From: Klebsiella sp. WP3-W18-ESBL-02
Lineage (GTDB): Bacteria; Pseudomonadota; Gammaproteobacteria; Enterobacterales; Enterobacteriaceae
DNA length: 64,000 nt
Reading direction: 5' to 3'
NCBI RefSeq assembly: GCF_014168815.1
Contig: NZ_AP021972.1
Coordinates: 1,054,001-1,118,000, forward strand
In this document: positions 17,514-29,104 of the stretch, piece by piece
How the letters are laid out: each line of letters opens with the position of its first letter
Position numbering within the stretch: position 1 is the stretch's first letter
Notes under the pieces: generated by a model
What the model saw: only the letters and a program-made list of their open reading frames with translations
Told to the model about the DNA's origin: nothing
Database searches by the model: none
Program-made: the position numbers and the translations under genes

Positions 17514-18295
17514 TGCTGGAAATTATCTACCAGGATGAATGGCTGGTGGCGGTCAATAAACCGTCCGGCTGGCTGGTGCACCGTAGCTGGCTCGATCGCG
17601 ACGAGAAGGTGGTGGTGATGCAGACGGTACGCGACCAGATTGGCCAGCACGTCTTTACCGCCCATCGCCTCGATCGCCCAACCTCCGGCGTATTGCTGAT
17701 GGGGCTCTCCAGCGAAGCCGGGCGTTTGCTGTCCCAGCAGTTTGAGCAGCACCAAATTCGCAAGCGCTATCACGCTATCGTGCGCGGCTGGCTGACCGAT
17801 GAGGCGACGCTGGACTACCCGCTGGTAGAAGAGCTGGATAAAATCGCCGATAAGTTTGCCCGCGAGAATAAAGACCCGCAGCCTGCGGTGACGCACTATC
17901 GCGGTATGGCAACGGTGGAAATGCCGGTCGCGACCGGCCGCTACCCAACGACCCGCTATGGGCTGGTCGAGCTGGACCCGCAGACCGGCCGTAAGCATCA
18001 GCTACGCCGCCACCTGGCGCACCTGCGTCACCCGATCATTGGCGACAGCAAGCACGGCGATCTGCGCCAGAATCGCAGCGCCGCTGAACACTTCGGCTGT
18101 CACCGCCTGATGCTGCACGCCAGCCAGCTGTCGTTGACGCACCCGTTCACCGGCGAGCCGCTGACCCTTCGCGCCGGGCTGGACGAGGTCTGGATGCAGG
18201 CTTTATCACATTTCGGCTGGCGCGGGCTTCTCCCCGATAATGAAAGGGTTGAGTTTGTTGCCGACTGCGGTCAGGATGAAGCTATCCAGAAGTAA
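17513..18295 (+). CDS. truC: tRNA pseudouridine(65) synthase TruC
   Basis: Makes pseudouridine at position 65 of tRNA-Ile1 and tRNA-Asp. 260 residues, the E. coli length; RluA-type fold. The catalytic motif HRLDRPTSGVLLM (active Asp in RLDR) is near residue 55, and the RKHQLRRHLAHL motif is near residue 160. The start codon overlaps the yqcC stop, indicating translational coupling. Confidence 0.96.
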   Translation: MLEIIYQDEWLVAVNKPSGWLVHRSWLDRDEKVVVMQTVRDQIGQHVFTAHRLDRPTSGVLLMGLSSEAGRLLSQQFEQHQIRKRYHAIVRGWLTDEATLDYPLVEELDKIADKFARENKDPQPAVTHYRGMATVEMPVATGRYPTTRYGLVELDPQTGRKHQLRRHLAHLRHPIIGDSKHGDLRQNRSAAEHFGCHRLMLHASQLSLTHPFTGEPLTLRAGLDEVWMQALSHFGWRGLLPDNERVEFVADCGQDEAIQK

Positions 18296-18310
18296 ACAGG
18301 GAGTTAAATC

Positions 18311-18754
18311 ATGGCTGAAGTAGGGATTTTTGTCGGCACCATGTACGGCAATTCGCTGTTGGTGGCGGAAGAAGCGCAGACGATTCTCGAAGGGCTGGGC
18401 CATCAGGCGGCGGTCTTTGAAGATCCGACGGTCGCGGATTGGGAAAGCTACACCGGGAAATATGCGCTGGTCGTCACGTCGACGACCGGCCAGGGCGATC
18501 TGCCTGACAGTATCGTGCCGTTGTTTAACGATCTCCAGGATATGTACCAGCCTCATTTGCGTTACGGCATTATCGCCCTCGGCGATAGCACCTATGCGAA
18601 CTTCTGCGGCGGCGGCAAGCGATTCGACGCGCTGTTGCAGGAGCAGGGCGCGCAGCGCATTGGCGAGATGTTGATGATTGATGCCTCGGAAGACCCGGAG
18701 CCGGAAAGCGTCTCTAATCCGTGGGTCACGCAGTGGGCGGCGCTGTTGAAATAG
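18311..18754 (+). CDS. yqcA: MioC-like flavodoxin YqcA
   Basis: Short-chain flavodoxin of 147 residues, binding FMN. The phosphate-binding loop GTMYGNSLLVAE is at residues 9-20, the TTGQGDLPDSI loop near 57 and the GDSTYANFCGGGKRFD isoalloxazine-side loop near 93. A physiological partner is not settled; it follows truC by 15 bp and an intrinsic terminator closes the yqcC-truC-yqcA unit. Confidence 0.93.
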   Translation: MAEVGIFVGTMYGNSLLVAEEAQTILEGLGHQAAVFEDPTVADWESYTGKYALVVTSTTGQGDLPDSIVPLFNDLQDMYQPHLRYGIIALGDSTYANFCGGGKRFDALLQEQGAQRIGEMLMIDASEDPEPESVSNPWVTQWAALLK

Positions 18755-18771
18755 CCCTTTCTCCTTTCCAC

Positions 18772-18806
18772 ACCGGTACGACGGCGTCGTACCGGTTGCT
18801 ATTTGT
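18772..18806 (+). terminator. Terminator after yqcA
   Basis: Perfect 11-base arms ACCGGTACGAC / GTCGTACCGGT around a three-base loop, followed by a T-rich but interrupted stretch (TGCTATTTGTT). Confidence 0.75.
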
Positions 18807-18843
18807 TGATCGGCCACACTATTGAAGAAATTTCCCCTCTAAT

Positions 18844-18861
18844 ATTGTGCATATGCACGAT
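18844..18861. promoter_or_regulatory. Palindrome upstream of gudD (possible CdaR operator)
   Basis: ATTGTGCATATGCACGAT contains the perfect 12-base palindrome GTGCATATGCAC, 130 bp before gudD. In E. coli the glucarate genes are controlled by the activator CdaR; assigning this site to CdaR is inference. Confidence 0.45.
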
Positions 18862-18991
18862 GAGCTGTCGCTCGCCTGTTCCTATACTGCGTTTAGCATC
18901 ATTTTGACGATCGCGAGATTTCTCGCTCCGACGCGTCGGGCCGGACGATGTCCTGCTTTCGGCCGTCATTTCAGTAGACAAGGATTTAACC

Positions 18992-20332
18992 ATGACGATT
19001 CACTCTTCCACGCCCGTGGTAACGGCCATGCAGGTCATTCCGGTAGCCGGGCATGACAGCATGCTGATGAACCTGAGCGGCGCCCATGCGCCGTTCTTTA
19101 CCCGCAATATTGTGATTATTCAGGATAACGCAGGGCATACGGGCGTGGGGGAAATTCCCGGCGGCGAGAAGATTCGCTCCACGCTGGAAGAGGCCGTGCC
19201 GCTGGTGGTCGGGAAGACGCTCGGGGAATACAAAAACGTCCTTAACCGCGTGCGCGCCGTTTTTGCTGACCGTGATGCCAGCGGTCGGGGCCTGCAAACC
19301 TTTGATTTACGCACCACGATCCACGTTGTGACCGCTATTGAAGCGGCCATGCTGGACCTCCTTGGGCAGCATCTGGGCGTGAACGTCGCGACGCTATTGG
19401 GCGACGGGCAGCAGCGTAGCGAAGTGCAGATGTTGGGCTACCTGTTCTTTATCGGCGATCGTAAGGCAACGCCGCTGCCGTACCAGAGCCAACCTGACGA
19501 CGACTGCGCGTGGTACCGGCTGCGTCATGAGGAGGCGATGACTCCCGATGCGGTGGTGCGCCTGGCGGAAGCGGCCTATGAAAAATACGGTTTCAATGAC
19601 TTCAAGCTGAAGGGTGGCGTAATGGCCGGGGAGGAAGAGGCCGAGTCTATCGTGGCGCTGGCCAGGCGTTTCCCGCAGGCGCGCGTGACGCTGGATCCGA
19701 ACGGCGCGTGGTCGCTGGATGAAGCGATTCGGATCGGCAAATATCTGAAGGGGACGCTGGCGTATGCGGAAGATCCGTGCGGCGCTGAACAGGGTTTTTC
19801 CGGCCGTGAGGTGATGGCCGAGTTCCGTCGGGCAACCGGCCTGCCGACCGCCACCAATATGATTGCCACCGACTGGCGGCAGATGGGGCACACGCTGGCA
19901 CTTCAGTCGGTCGATATCCCGCTGGCGGACCCGCACTTCTGGACGATGCAGGGCTCGGTGCGCGTGGCGCAGCTGTGCCATGAGTTTGGTCTTACCTGGG
20001 GTTCTCACTCAAACAACCACTTTGATATTTCTCTGGCGATGTTCACCCACGTGGCCGCCGCTGCGCCGGGAAACATTACCGCCATTGATACTCACTGGAT
20101 CTGGCAAGAGGGCAACCAGCGTCTGACGAAACAGCCGCTGGTCATTGCGGGCGGCAAAGTGCAGGTGCCCGATAAGCCAGGGCTGGGCGTTGAGCTGGAC
20201 ATGGACCGGGTGATGCAGGCCAACGCGCTGTATCAAAAGCACGGCCTGGGGGCTCGCGACGATGCGATAGGCATGCAGTATCTGATCCCAAACTGGACGT
20301 TTGATAATAAACGTCCCTGCATGGTGCGCTAA
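18992..20332 (+). CDS. gudD: Glucarate dehydratase GudD
   Basis: Dehydrates D-glucarate (and L-idarate) to 5-keto-4-deoxyglucarate; enolase superfamily. The 446 residues equal E. coli GudD and start at an ATG following AAGGATTT. The N-terminal capping domain precedes the barrel, with the KLKGG catalytic lysine motif near 207, acidic metal ligands in LDPNGAWS and EDPCG, and the catalytic His in HSNNHFD near 339. It is GudD, not GudX, by its near-identity over the whole N-terminus. In E. coli gudP and gudX precede it; both are missing here, so the transporter must be encoded elsewhere. A glycerate kinase follows 33 bp downstream. Confidence 0.95.
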   Translation: MTIHSSTPVVTAMQVIPVAGHDSMLMNLSGAHAPFFTRNIVIIQDNAGHTGVGEIPGGEKIRSTLEEAVPLVVGKTLGEYKNVLNRVRAVFADRDASGRGLQTFDLRTTIHVVTAIEAAMLDLLGQHLGVNVATLLGDGQQRSEVQMLGYLFFIGDRKATPLPYQSQPDDDCAWYRLRHEEAMTPDAVVRLAEAAYEKYGFNDFKLKGGVMAGEEEAESIVALARRFPQARVTLDPNGAWSLDEAIRIGKYLKGTLAYAEDPCGAEQGFSGREVMAEFRRATGLPTATNMIATDWRQMGHTLALQSVDIPLADPHFWTMQGSVRVAQLCHEFGLTWGSHSNNHFDISLAMFTHVAAAAPGNITAIDTHWIWQEGNQRLTKQPLVIAGGKVQVPDKPGLGVELDMDRVMQANALYQKHGLGARDDAIGMQYLIPNWTFDNKRPCMVR

Positions 20333-20365
20333 GCTTACAGCCGCTACTTCGTACAAGGACTGCTT

Positions 20366-21505
20366 ATGAAGATTGTGATTGCCCCTGATTCGTACAAGGA
20401 AAGCCTGAGCGCCCTTGAGGTGGCCAGCGCCATTGAGGACGGATTTCGGGCGATATACCCCGATGCCGAGTATATCAAGGTGCCGGTTGCCGACGGCGGT
20501 GAAGGCACGGTGGAAGCGATGGTGGCTGCCACCCAAGGCCGCGTGGTGCAGGTGACGGTGACCGGCCCGCTTGGCGAGCCGGTGGCGGGCTTTTACGGTA
20601 TCTCCGGCGATGAGCGCTGTGCATTTATCGAGATGGCCGCCGCCAGCGGGCTGGCGCTGCTTCCGCCCGCAGCACGTAATCCGCTTAAGACCACCTCATG
20701 GGGAACCGGTGAGCTGATCCGCCATGCGCTGGATCTTGGCGTGACGTGGATCATTATCGGCATCGGCGGTAGCGCGACCAATGACGGTGGCGCTGGCATG
20801 GTTCAGGCGCTGGGGGCGAAACTGTTGACCGCCGACGGTCAGCCGCTCGCCCCCGGCGGCGCGGCGCTGGCGACGTTAGCGAAAATCGATATCAGCGGGC
20901 TGGATAAACGCCTGGCGCGCTGTCGGATTGACGTAGCCTGTGATGTGACGAACCCGCTGATTGGTGAAGAAGGCGCATCGGCCATCTTTGGCCCACAGAA
21001 GGGCGCCACGCCGGAGATGGTCGCCCAGCTTGACCACGCGCTGGCACATTATGCCCGGCATATTGCCGACGACTTAGGGCTCGACGTGCTGACTCTGGAA
21101 GGCGGTGGTGCCGCGGGGGGAATGGGCGCCGCGCTGTACGCTTTTTGCGGCGCACAGCTGCGTCCGGGGATTGATATTGTCACCGAAGCGCTGCACCTTG
21201 ATGCGCTGCTGGCGGATGCGGATCTGGTCATTACCGGTGAAGGGCGTATCGACAGCCAGACCATCCACGGCAAAGTCCCTGTGGGGGTTGCGCGGGTGGC
21301 TAAGCGCCACCGGATCCCGGTGATTGGTATTGCGGGCAGCCTGACGGCAGACGTTGGCGTGGTACATCAGCATGGTCTTGATGCCGTGTTTAGCGTGCTG
21401 TATCGCATTTGTTCGCTGGACGACGCGCTGGCGGAAGCGGGAGCAAACGTACGGATGGCGGCGAGGAATATTGCCGCAGTCATCAAGATTGGGCAGTCTC
21501 TGTAG
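20366..21505 (+). CDS. garK: Glycerate 2-kinase (GarK type)
   Basis: Phosphorylates D-glycerate to 2-phosphoglycerate, the last step of glucarate/galactarate use. 379 residues of the glycerate kinase type-1 family; begins MKIVIAPDSYKESLSA, with GVADGGEGT-like PVADGGEGTVEAM near 35, GGSATNDGGAGMVQALG near 134 and TGEGRIDSQTIHGK near 290. Placement directly after gudD fits a glucarate operon, although in E. coli garK lies with garPLR; whether this is the only garK or a second copy (GlxK-like) cannot be told here. The stop codon is formed inside a REP unit. Confidence 0.9.
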   Translation: MKIVIAPDSYKESLSALEVASAIEDGFRAIYPDAEYIKVPVADGGEGTVEAMVAATQGRVVQVTVTGPLGEPVAGFYGISGDERCAFIEMAAASGLALLPPAARNPLKTTSWGTGELIRHALDLGVTWIIIGIGGSATNDGGAGMVQALGAKLLTADGQPLAPGGAALATLAKIDISGLDKRLARCRIDVACDVTNPLIGEEGASAIFGPQKGATPEMVAQLDHALAHYARHIADDLGLDVLTLEGGGAAGGMGAALYAFCGAQLRPGIDIVTEALHLDALLADADLVITGEGRIDSQTIHGKVPVGVARVAKRHRIPVIGIAGSLTADVGVVHQHGLDAVFSVLYRICSLDDALAEAGANVRMAARNIAAVIKIGQSL

Positions 21506-21577
21506 GCCGGATAAGGCAACGCCGCCATCCGGCAATGTGCGCCGGGCGGCCTGATGGCGCGGTGCTTATCAGGCCGC
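21502..21577. repeat. REP/BIME element between garK and barA
   Basis: Two units of opposite orientation, GTAGGCCGGATAAGGC...CATCCGGCAA and GGCGGCCTGATGGCGCGGTGCTTATCAGGCCGCC, between two convergent genes. The TAG of the first unit is the garK stop codon. Confidence 0.85.
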
Positions 21578-21587
21578 CCTGTTTGCG

Positions 21588-24341
<2,754 letters not shown>

Positions 24342-24397
24342 GGAGGTCCGTTGTGGGAGAATCAGGGCAATATATTTGATTGAGAAAAATCTCTACG

Positions 24398-25696
24398 ATG
24401 GCGCAATTCTACTCTGCAAAACGGCGCGTGACGACGCGTCAGATCATAACCGTGACAGTCAGCGATCTTGATCCCTTTGGGCAAGGTGTGGCGCGCCACA
24501 ACGGTAAAGCATTATTCATCAATGGCTTACTTCCAGAAGAACGGGCTGAAATTACCCTCACGGAAGATAAAAAACAGTATGCGCGCGGCCAGGTCAAACG
24601 TCGTCTGAACGACAGCCCGGAGCGCGTTTTGCCGCGCTGCCCGCACTTTGGCGTCTGTGGCGGCTGCCAGCAGCAGCATGCTGCGGTTGCACTACAACAG
24701 CGCAGCAAGCGCGCGGCGCTTAATCGTTTAATGAAGCATGAGGTTGATGAGGTTATCGCCGGTGACGCCTGGGGATACCGCCGCCGTGCGCGTCTGAGCT
24801 TGAATTATCAGCCGAAGACCCAACAGTTGCAGATGGGTTTTCGCAAGGCGAATTCGAACGATATTATCGATGTGGTGCAATGCCCCGTTTTGGTGCCCGC
24901 TCTTGAGGCGCTGCTGCCGGCGGTGCGTGAATGCCTGAGTAACCTGAAGGGGCAACGTCAGCTCGGACATGTGGAGCTGGTGGGCGCGGACAACGGCGCG
25001 TTGATGGTGCTGCGCCACACCGCGGCGCTGAGCGACGACGATAAAGAAAAACTGGAACGCTTTTCGCATTCTTCCGGCGTGGCGCTGTATCTGGCGCCGG
25101 AAAGCGAGATACTTGAACGCGTTACCGGTGAAGCCCCCTGGTATTCTTCAGACGGTCTACGCTTAACCTTCAGCCCGCGTGATTTTATTCAGGTGAACGA
25201 CGGCGTAAACCAGCAGATGGTGGCCACGGCATTAGCATGGCTGGATGTTCAGCCCACAGACCGAGTGCTGGATCTGTTCTGCGGTATGGGTAACTTTACG
25301 CTGCCGCTGGCGAAGCGTGCGGCGAGCGTCGTCGGGGTAGAAGGCGTTCCGGCGCTGGTGGCGAAGGGGCGTGAGAACGCCGCGCAGAATCATCTCGAAA
25401 ATGTCACTTTCTTCCATGAGAATCTGGAGGACGACGTCACCCGTCAGAGCTGGGCGAAGCATGGTTTTGACAAAGTTTTACTCGATCCTGCCCGTGCTGG
25501 CGCACCGGGCGTGATGCAGCATGTTATAAAATTAGCGCCGACGCGGGTGGTGTACGTGTCCTGCAACCCGGCTACACTTGCGCGCGATAGCGAGGCGTTG
25601 CTGAGTGCGGGTTACCAAATTCAGCGTCTGGCAATGCTTGATATGTTCCCGCACACTGGGCACCAGGAATCTATGGTGCTGTTTGAGCGTCGGTAA
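24398..25696 (+). CDS. rlmD: 23S rRNA m5U1939 methyltransferase RlmD
   Basis: SAM-dependent C5-methylation of U1939 in 23S rRNA. 432 residues from the ATG at 24398 (MAQFYSAKRRVTTRQ), which matches E. coli; a TTG 18 bases earlier is unlikely. An N-terminal TRAM domain precedes the 4Fe-4S cysteines in CPHFGVCGGCQQQ (near 80-90) and in QCPVL. The SAM site DLFCGMGNFTLPLA and the catalytic cysteine in YVSCNPATLARD follow. relA is 50 bp downstream, as in E. coli. Confidence 0.96.
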   Translation: MAQFYSAKRRVTTRQIITVTVSDLDPFGQGVARHNGKALFINGLLPEERAEITLTEDKKQYARGQVKRRLNDSPERVLPRCPHFGVCGGCQQQHAAVALQQRSKRAALNRLMKHEVDEVIAGDAWGYRRRARLSLNYQPKTQQLQMGFRKANSNDIIDVVQCPVLVPALEALLPAVRECLSNLKGQRQLGHVELVGADNGALMVLRHTAALSDDDKEKLERFSHSSGVALYLAPESEILERVTGEAPWYSSDGLRLTFSPRDFIQVNDGVNQQMVATALAWLDVQPTDRVLDLFCGMGNFTLPLAKRAASVVGVEGVPALVAKGRENAAQNHLENVTFFHENLEDDVTRQSWAKHGFDKVLLDPARAGAPGVMQHVIKLAPTRVVYVSCNPATLARDSEALLSAGYQIQRLAMLDMFPHTGHQESMVLFERR

Positions 25697-25746
25697 TAAC
25701 GGTGGCTTGTCGACTTCGACAGGCCGGTCCCTGAAAGGAGAGGACA

Positions 25747-27978
25747 ATGGTTGCGGTAAGAAGTGCACATCTCAATAAAGCTGGTGAGTTTGACCCACAG
25801 AAATGGATCGCAAGTCTGGGAATTTCCAGCCAGCAGTCGTGTGAACGCTTAGCCGAGACCTGGGATTATTGTCGCCGACAGACCGTAGGGCGCGATGACG
25901 CCGAGCTGATGCTTTGGCGCGGGGTTGAGATGGTCGAGATCCTCTCCACGCTGAGTATGGATAACGACACGCTGCGTGCGGCGCTGCTGTTCCCGTTAGT
26001 CGACGCTAACGTGGTGAGTGAAGAAGTGCTCAGCGAGAGCGCCGGAAAATCGGTTGTTACCCTGATTCACGGCGTGCGCGATATGGCGGCGATTCGTCAG
26101 CTGAAGGCGACGCATACCGACGCGGTATCCTCCGAACAGGTCGACAACGTGCGCCGCATGCTGCTGGCCATGGTCGATGATTTTCGCTGCGTGGTGATTA
26201 AGCTCGCCGAGCGCATTGCTCACCTGCGCGAAGTGAAAGACGCGCCGGAAGATGAACGCGTGCTGGCGGCGAAAGAGTGTACCAACATCTACGCTCCGCT
26301 CGCCAACCGTCTCGGCATTGGCCAACTGAAATGGGAGCTGGAGGATTACTGCTTCCGCTACCTGCACCCGGCCGAGTACAAGCGCATTGCCAAACTGCTG
26401 CACGAGCGCCGCATCGACCGCGAACATTACATCAATGAGTTTGTCGGCCACCTGCGCAGCGAAATGAAAACCGAAGGGGTGAAGGCCGAGGTTTATGGCC
26501 GTCCGAAGCATATCTACAGCATCTGGCGCAAAATGCAGAAAAAACACCTCGCCTTCGACGAGCTGTTTGACGTGCGCGCGGTGCGCATCGTCGCCGAGCG
26601 TTTACAGGACTGCTACGCCGCGTTGGGGATAGTGCACACTCACTATCGCCACCTCCCTGATGAGTTCGACGACTACGTGGCTAACCCAAAACCCAACGGT
26701 TATCAGTCTATCCATACCGTAGTACTGGGGCCGGGTGGCAAAACGGTTGAGATCCAGATTCGTACTAAACAGATGCATGAAGATGCCGAGCTGGGTGTCG
26801 CCGCGCACTGGAAGTACAAAGAAGGTACTGCCAGCGGGCCACGCTCCGGCCATGAAGATCGTATTGCCTGGCTGCGTAAGCTGATTGCGTGGCAGGAAGA
26901 AATGGCTGACTCGGGCGAAATGCTCGACGAAGTGCGCAGCCAGGTCTTTGATGACCGCGTTTACGTGTTTACGCCAAAAGGTGACGTGGTGGATCTGCCG
27001 GCGGGATCAACGCCGCTGGACTTTGCCTACCACATTCACAGCGACGTCGGTCACCGCTGCATTGGCGCGAAAATTGGCGGGCGTATTGTGCCGTTTACCT
27101 ACCAGCTACAGATGGGCGATCAGATTGAAATCATCACCCAGAAGCAGCCGAACCCGAGCCGCGACTGGCTGAACCCGAACCTGGGCTACGTAACGACCAG
27201 CCGCGGGCGTTCAAAAATCCACGCCTGGTTCCGCAAACAGGACAAAGACAAGAACGTGCTGGCCGGTCGACAAATCCTCGACGACGAGCTGGCGCAGCTG
27301 GGGATCAGCCTCAAGGAAGCCGAAAAACACCTGCTGCCGCGCTACAACTTTAACGACGTTGAAGAGCTGCTGGCGGCCATTGGCGGCGGCGACATTCGCC
27401 TCAACCAGATGGTCAACTTCCTGCAGGCGCAGTTCAATAAACCAAGCGCCGCCGAGCAGGACGCGGCAGCGCTCAAGCAGTTGCAGCAGAAAACCTACAC
27501 GCCGCAGAATCGCAGCAAAGATAACGGCCGCGTGGTGGTAGAAGGCGTGGGTAATCTGATGCACCACATTGCCCGCTGCTGCCAGCCGATTCCCGGCGAC
27601 GAGATTGTTGGCTTTATTACTCAGGGACGCGGGATTTCCGTACACCGCGCCGACTGTGAACAGCTGGCGGAGCTGCAGTCGCATGCCCCTGAGCGTATCG
27701 TTGATGCCGTCTGGGGCGAAAGCTACTCGGCGGGCTACTCGCTGGTGGTTCGCGTGCAGGCCAACGACCGCAGCGGCCTGCTGCGTGATATCACCACGAT
27801 TCTCGCCAACGAGAAGGTTAACGTGCTGGGCGTTGCCAGCCGCAGCGACACCAAACAGCAGATGGCAACTATCGATATGACGATTGAAATCTATAACCTG
27901 CAGGTGTTGGGACGCGTGCTTGGCAAGCTCAATCAGGTGCCGGACGTGATCGACGCGCGCCGCCTGCACGGCGGGTAA
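25747..27978 (+). CDS. relA: GTP pyrophosphokinase RelA ((p)ppGpp synthetase I)
   Basis: Ribosome-bound enzyme that makes (p)ppGpp from ATP and GTP/GDP when uncharged tRNA occupies the A site. 743 residues (E. coli 744). Order: inactive HD-like hydrolase domain (about 1-200), synthetase domain with GRPKHIYSIWRKM and the PKPNGYQSIHT loop (about 235-390), TGS (about 405-465, VYVFTPKGDVVDLPAGSTPLDFAY), zinc-finger/CC region (CCQPIPGDEIVG near 612) and C-terminal ACT. A hairpin with arms GGCTTGTCGA / TCGACAGGCC (25704-25725) lies just before its AAAGGAGAGG ribosome-binding site. In E. coli mazEF follows; here only a REP element separates relA from mazG. Confidence 0.97.
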   Translation: MVAVRSAHLNKAGEFDPQKWIASLGISSQQSCERLAETWDYCRRQTVGRDDAELMLWRGVEMVEILSTLSMDNDTLRAALLFPLVDANVVSEEVLSESAGKSVVTLIHGVRDMAAIRQLKATHTDAVSSEQVDNVRRMLLAMVDDFRCVVIKLAERIAHLREVKDAPEDERVLAAKECTNIYAPLANRLGIGQLKWELEDYCFRYLHPAEYKRIAKLLHERRIDREHYINEFVGHLRSEMKTEGVKAEVYGRPKHIYSIWRKMQKKHLAFDELFDVRAVRIVAERLQDCYAALGIVHTHYRHLPDEFDDYVANPKPNGYQSIHTVVLGPGGKTVEIQIRTKQMHEDAELGVAAHWKYKEGTASGPRSGHEDRIAWLRKLIAWQEEMADSGEMLDEVRSQVFDDRVYVFTPKGDVVDLPAGSTPLDFAYHIHSDVGHRCIGAKIGGRIVPFTYQLQMGDQIEIITQKQPNPSRDWLNPNLGYVTTSRGRSKIHAWFRKQDKDKNVLAGRQILDDELAQLGISLKEAEKHLLPRYNFNDVEELLAAIGGGDIRLNQMVNFLQAQFNKPSAAEQDAAALKQLQQKTYTPQNRSKDNGRVVVEGVGNLMHHIARCCQPIPGDEIVGFITQGRGISVHRADCEQLAELQSHAPERIVDAVWGESYSAGYSLVVRVQANDRSGLLRDITTILANEKVNVLGVASRSDTKQQMATIDMTIEIYNLQVLGRVLGKLNQVPDVIDARRLHGG

Positions 27979-27985
27979 TCTTTCT

Positions 27986-28063
27986 GTAGGCCGGATAAGG
28001 CGAAGCCGCCATCCGGCAATTTCACCACGCCGGATGGCGGCATAAATGCCTTATCCGGCCTGC
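27986..28063. repeat. REP/BIME element between relA and mazG
   Basis: Two facing REP units (GTAGGCCGGATAAGGCG...CATCCGGCAA and GCCGGATGGCGGCATAAATGCCTTATCCGGCC). They occupy the position of mazEF in E. coli K-12. Confidence 0.87.
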
Positions 28064-28089
28064 TATTTTTAAATTTCCAGGATTGTCAC

Positions 28090-28881
28090 ATGACTCAAAT
28101 CGACCGACTGCTCGGCATCATGCAGCGCCTGCGCGACCCGGAAAACGGCTGCCCGTGGGACAAAGAGCAGACGTTCAGCTCTATTGCCCCTTACACCCTC
28201 GAAGAGACATACGAAGTGCTCGATGCGATTGCGCGCGAAGACTTTGACGACCTGCGCGGCGAGCTGGGTGACCTGCTATTCCAGGTCGTGTTTTACGCCC
28301 AGATGGCCCAGGAAGAAGGGCGCTTTGATTTCAACGATATTTGCGCAGCCATCTGCGACAAGCTGGAACGCCGCCATCCGCATATTTTTGGCGACGCGCG
28401 CGCCAGCAACAGCCAGGAAGTGCTGGCCCGCTGGGAGCAAATCAAAACCGCCGAACGCGCGGAAAAGGCGCAGCATTCTGCGCTGGACGACATTCCACGC
28501 GCTTTCCCGGCCCTGATGCGAGCGCACAAAATCCAGAAGCGCTGCTCGGCTGTCGGCTTTGACTGGACGACGCTGGGCCCGGTGCTGGACAAAGTGTACG
28601 AAGAGATCGACGAAGTCATGGACGAAGCCAGGCAGGCGGTGGTTGATGAGGCTAAACTGGAAGAGGAGATGGGCGATCTGCTGTTCGCGACCGTTAATCT
28701 GTCTCGCCATTTAGGGGTAAAAGCCGAGACCGCGCTTCAAAAAGCCAACGAAAAATTTGAACGCCGTTTCCGCGAAGTGGAGCGAATTGTCGCGGCGCGC
28801 GGCCTGGAAATGACCGGCGTAGACCTCGATGTGATGGAAGAAGTTTGGCAGCAGGTAAAGCAGCAGGAACATGATCTCTAA
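28090..28881 (+). CDS. mazG: Nucleoside triphosphate pyrophosphohydrolase MazG
   Basis: Hydrolyses (d)NTPs to monophosphates and pyrophosphate; in E. coli it limits (p)ppGpp accumulation by depleting substrates. 263 residues with two tandem MazG domains: the first with the EEtyE...ELGDLLFQV metal-binding pattern near 38-60, the second with EEEMGDLLFATVNLSRHLG near 190. It has lost its usual upstream partners mazEF but keeps its position before pyrG. Confidence 0.95.
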   Translation: MTQIDRLLGIMQRLRDPENGCPWDKEQTFSSIAPYTLEETYEVLDAIAREDFDDLRGELGDLLFQVVFYAQMAQEEGRFDFNDICAAICDKLERRHPHIFGDARASNSQEVLARWEQIKTAERAEKAQHSALDDIPRAFPALMRAHKIQKRCSAVGFDWTTLGPVLDKVYEEIDEVMDEARQAVVDEAKLEEEMGDLLFATVNLSRHLGVKAETALQKANEKFERRFREVERIVAARGLEMTGVDLDVMEEVWQQVKQQEHDL

Positions 28882-29104
28882 AGAATTTTTGCGGGGAAGG
28901 GCGAAAAGTGCGAAATCTTAAATGACAAGCGCTTGATTTGCGTCAAAAACATTTACCCAAAAGGGGCTATTTTCTCACTCCCCATGTTTGTTTCTGCGGC
29001 GATTGAGGAGCGAGAATGAAAGTTTGTGGCGCTCGCCATGTTCGGGTATACTACTTTCCCGTCTTGGTTATTCCATCGTTTCACCCTAACTTCTCAGGTT
29101 CAGC

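Noticed and set aside
24380..24397. TTG start upstream of rlmD
   Set aside because: The ATG at 24398 gives the conserved MAQFYSAKRR start.
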